A stretch of 23,339 bases of DNA. It comes from Candidatus Parcubacteria bacterium. Lineage in GTDB: Bacteria > Patescibacteriota > Patescibacteriia > UBA1558 > GWA2-36-10. The notes beneath the pieces are model-generated. The model ran no database searches and was not told the DNA's origin. It was given only the letters and a program-made list of their open reading frames with translations. Positions 21,808 to 23,339 of the stretch are shown here, piece after piece; the stretch's first letter is position 1; each line of letters starts with the position of its first letter. Location: assembly GCA_030632225.1 (NCBI GenBank), contig DAOVVF010000001.1, forward strand, positions 1 to 23,339, given 5' to 3'. A program made the position numbers and the translations under genes.

Positions 21808-22395
21808 ATGTTAACTGGTTTCCCACCAGCGAGTAGCAAGGAGGAGATTTTAACTGATTGGTATCAGTTTTTTAAATTGTTTGGCTTAAGTCCAGATTTT
21901 TCCAAACTTAAGTTTCCGGTTCCCAGTAAAGAACTGCAACAAGTTCTGGTTATGGCCAAAGGCCTTTGTCTGTCCAGAGTTTTTGAGGTTTGTGCCAAGG
22001 CAAATTTTCCAATTCATTTTACCATCACTGATTGTGAGTCCTCTCTTTACCAAAATATTCCCAACAACTATGCTGTTCGTATTCGAGGGCTACAACAGGC
22101 AGTAGATTCTACTGACATGCTCAAAAATCCGACTGCACCCATTAGGTGCATGAACATGCTCGAACGCTTGGTGCAAGGACTTAAGTTCTTTTTAGAACAA
22201 GGTATGCCTCTGGATACGGAGACAATTACTTGCTGTAGTGACAAGCTGACAGCAAACTGTGTGATTACAACAGAATGGTCTGGACAGGGAACTATTGTTA
22301 CCTGGTGCACAAAGAACAGAGCAGCCAAAGATTCTGTACGATCCAGAGCTATGTTGACACTACCTCCTTCAAACAAAGCCTTAATGGTCCAATAG
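21808..22395 (+). CDS. Orphan hypothetical protein, 195 residues
   Basis: I do not recognise the family. GGGGAAG precedes the ATG by five bases, supporting the start. The protein looks soluble and cysteine-containing (single C residues spread along it and a CC pair near residue 146, TITCCSDKL). The N-terminal part has a WYQFFKLFGLSPDF segment and the centre a helical stretch around LVQGLKFFLEQGM. The C-terminal quarter reads like beta strands (ITTEWSGQGTIVTWCTKN). Codon choice is less AT-biased than in neighbouring genes. It forms a single-gene unit with its own promoter and a strong terminator, the same arrangement as the orphan gene at 194-829. No function can be assigned. Confidence 0.75.
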   Translation: MLTGFPPASSKEEILTDWYQFFKLFGLSPDFSKLKFPVPSKELQQVLVMAKGLCLSRVFEVCAKANFPIHFTITDCESSLYQNIPNNYAVRIRGLQQAVDSTDMLKNPTAPIRCMNMLERLVQGLKFFLEQGMPLDTETITCCSDKLTANCVITTEWSGQGTIVTWCTKNRAAKDSVRSRAMLTLPPSNKALMVQ

Positions 22396-22398
22396 CTT

Positions 22399-22429
22399 AA
22401 ACCCCACATCATCAAATGGTGTGGGGTTT
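22399..22429 (+). terminator. Intrinsic terminator of the 195-residue orphan gene
   Basis: A perfect 10-bp stem (AAACCCCACA / TGTGGGGTTT) with an 11-base loop, followed by TTTATTG; it starts 3 bases after the stop codon. Confidence 0.9.
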
Positions 22430-22468
22430 TTTATTGCTAAATTTTATTATTTTAAGTAATATAATGAT

Positions 22469-23339
22469 ATGAATAATTTAGAGAAATCTATTTTAAAGAC
22501 ACTAGCCTTTTTTGATATTTTTAACTATCCATTAACATTAACTGAGCTATGGAAATGGCTTTATCGTTCTAATGGTCAGGTTAAATTATCAGCAATTAAA
22601 GAAGCTTTAAAGACCAGTCAGATATTAAAAGAAAAAGTATCTACTATTGAAGGTTTTTACAGCTTAAAAGATAGAGAGTTTACTTGTTATTTACGCAAGA
22701 AGAATAATAAGTTAGCTGAAGGTAAGTTTAGAAAAGCTATTTATTTAGCTAAGGTATTTAGATATATTCCTTATGTTAGAATGATAGCTATTTGTAATAC
22801 TCTTGCTTATAGCAATACTAAGGATGATAGTGATATAGATTTGTTTATAATTGCTAAGAAGAATAAAATGTGGCTAGCCAGATTTTTTACTATCATGGTA
22901 GTAAAGATGTTAAGAGCTAGACCTACAGAAGAAAACACTAAAGATACTTTTTGTTTAAGCTTTTTTATTGATGAAGATCATTTGAATATTAAAAGTGCTA
23001 TGTTAGGTAATAATGATGTATATTATCCATATTGGTTAGGGCAATTAATGCCTCTTTACAATCCAGATAATTTGTATCAGAAATTTTTAGAAGATAATAA
23101 ATGGTATTTAGAATTTCTACCTAATAGCTATAGTAATCATTTTCCTAAAGAGGTTAAACAGACTTTTAATTCAAAGTTATTTAGCAGAGTTGTAGAGTTT
23201 GTAACTTCACCTCCTTTACTTAATAAATGGCTAGATGATGTCTATCGTCGTTTGCAAGTATCCATTATTGATAGTAATATTAAGTCATTAGTTAACATAG
23301 ATAGCCGGGTGATTGTTAATGAACAAATGATAAAAATAT
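22469..23339 (+). CDS. Nucleotidyltransferase-domain protein (partial, runs off the window)
   Basis: An open frame starts at the ATG at 22469 and stays open to the right edge (290 codons visible). The N-terminal about 75 residues resemble a winged-helix (FFDIFNYPLTLTELWKWL, then a short beta hairpin near EGFYSLKD). Next comes a nucleotidyltransferase core: ICNTLAYSNTKDDSDIDLFIIAKK (about 107-130, quoted here as LAYSNTKDDSDIDLFII) with the two metal-binding Asp of the S-D-I-D-L motif. The expected G-S opening of that motif is C-N here, a departure that may reduce activity. The remaining part is helical and not recognised. The product could be a substrate-specific nucleotidyltransferase or a regulatory relative. 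TATAAT lies 4-9 bases before the ATG, so this start or the promoter reading is uncertain. Confidence 0.7.
   Translation, partial: MNNLEKSILKTLAFFDIFNYPLTLTELWKWLYRSNGQVKLSAIKEALKTSQILKEKVSTIEGFYSLKDREFTCYLRKKNNKLAEGKFRKAIYLAKVFRYIPYVRMIAICNTLAYSNTKDDSDIDLFIIAKKNKMWLARFFTIMVVKMLRARPTEENTKDTFCLSFFIDEDHLNIKSAMLGNNDVYYPYWLGQLMPLYNPDNLYQKFLEDNKWYLEFLPNSYSNHFPKEVKQTFNSKLFSRVVEFVTSPPLLNKWLDDVYRRLQVSIIDSNIKSLVNIDSRVIVNEQMIKI

Noticed and set aside
22068..22415. A 115-residue minus-strand open frame
   Set aside because: It is antisense to the SD-bearing 195-residue gene and begins inside that gene's terminator.
1..23339. tRNA, rRNA or known riboswitch genes
   Set aside because: I saw no cloverleaf with CCA-ready acceptor stem, rRNA segment or recognisable riboswitch core on either strand.

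Overview
This is an AT-rich, gene-dense bacterial segment that reads in the standard code (TGA is a stop, for example in folD). Its gene types, short intergenic gaps, scarcity of Shine-Dalgarno (SD) sites before housekeeping genes, and several orphan small proteins fit a Candidate Phyla Radiation / Patescibacteria genome. That placement is inference; no rRNA or tRNA is present to settle it.

Layout. Positions 1-830: the tail of a WYL-like protein and an orphan 211-residue gene. Positions 847-2957 (minus): the one-carbon pair glyA-folD, with touching start and stop codons. Positions 3023-3481 (minus): an excisionase-like helix-turn-helix protein. Positions 3560-5522: an IS110-family-like protein gene on the minus strand, flanked on both sides by an array of structured elements. 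Positions 5559-8101: elp3 (minus) facing a Trm9/ALKBH8-like methyltransferase (plus) whose start codon overlaps that of elp3, then a small orphan gene. Positions 8196-13298 (plus): an operon-like run of a polymer-forming membrane protein, phosphohexomutase, SPFH protein, murI and a 2-hydroxyacid dehydrogenase. Positions 13324-18705 (minus): a run read secG, solute-binding protein, RNase J, trpS, small protein. Positions 18848-21688: uvrA. Positions 21808-22395: another orphan gene. Positions 22469-end: a truncated nucleotidyltransferase-like gene.

The main discovery candidate is the IS110-like locus. Ten elements, five on each side of the recombinase-like gene, share one architecture on the plus strand: stem 1, ACA, nine variable bases, TCGT, stem 2 with a small loop, ACA, nine variable bases, TCGT, stem 1 complement. 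Stem sequences differ between elements but keep pairing, which is covariation inside a single window. The 9-base segments are different in every element. This is the form expected of an internal loop that presents two guides, as in the bridge RNAs of IS110 elements. Most elements come in adjacent pairs separated by simple hairpins. A consensus promoter just outside the right array and an intrinsic terminator just outside the left array suggest one minus-strand transcript carrying all ten loops and the protein. The protein keeps IS110 domain order but appears to lack several canonical catalytic residues, so the locus may be a domesticated RNA-guided DNA-binding or recombination system rather than an ordinary insertion sequence.

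A second point is the divergent Elp3 / Trm9-like pair. It suggests a eukaryote-like route to methyl-esterified wobble uridines in tRNA.
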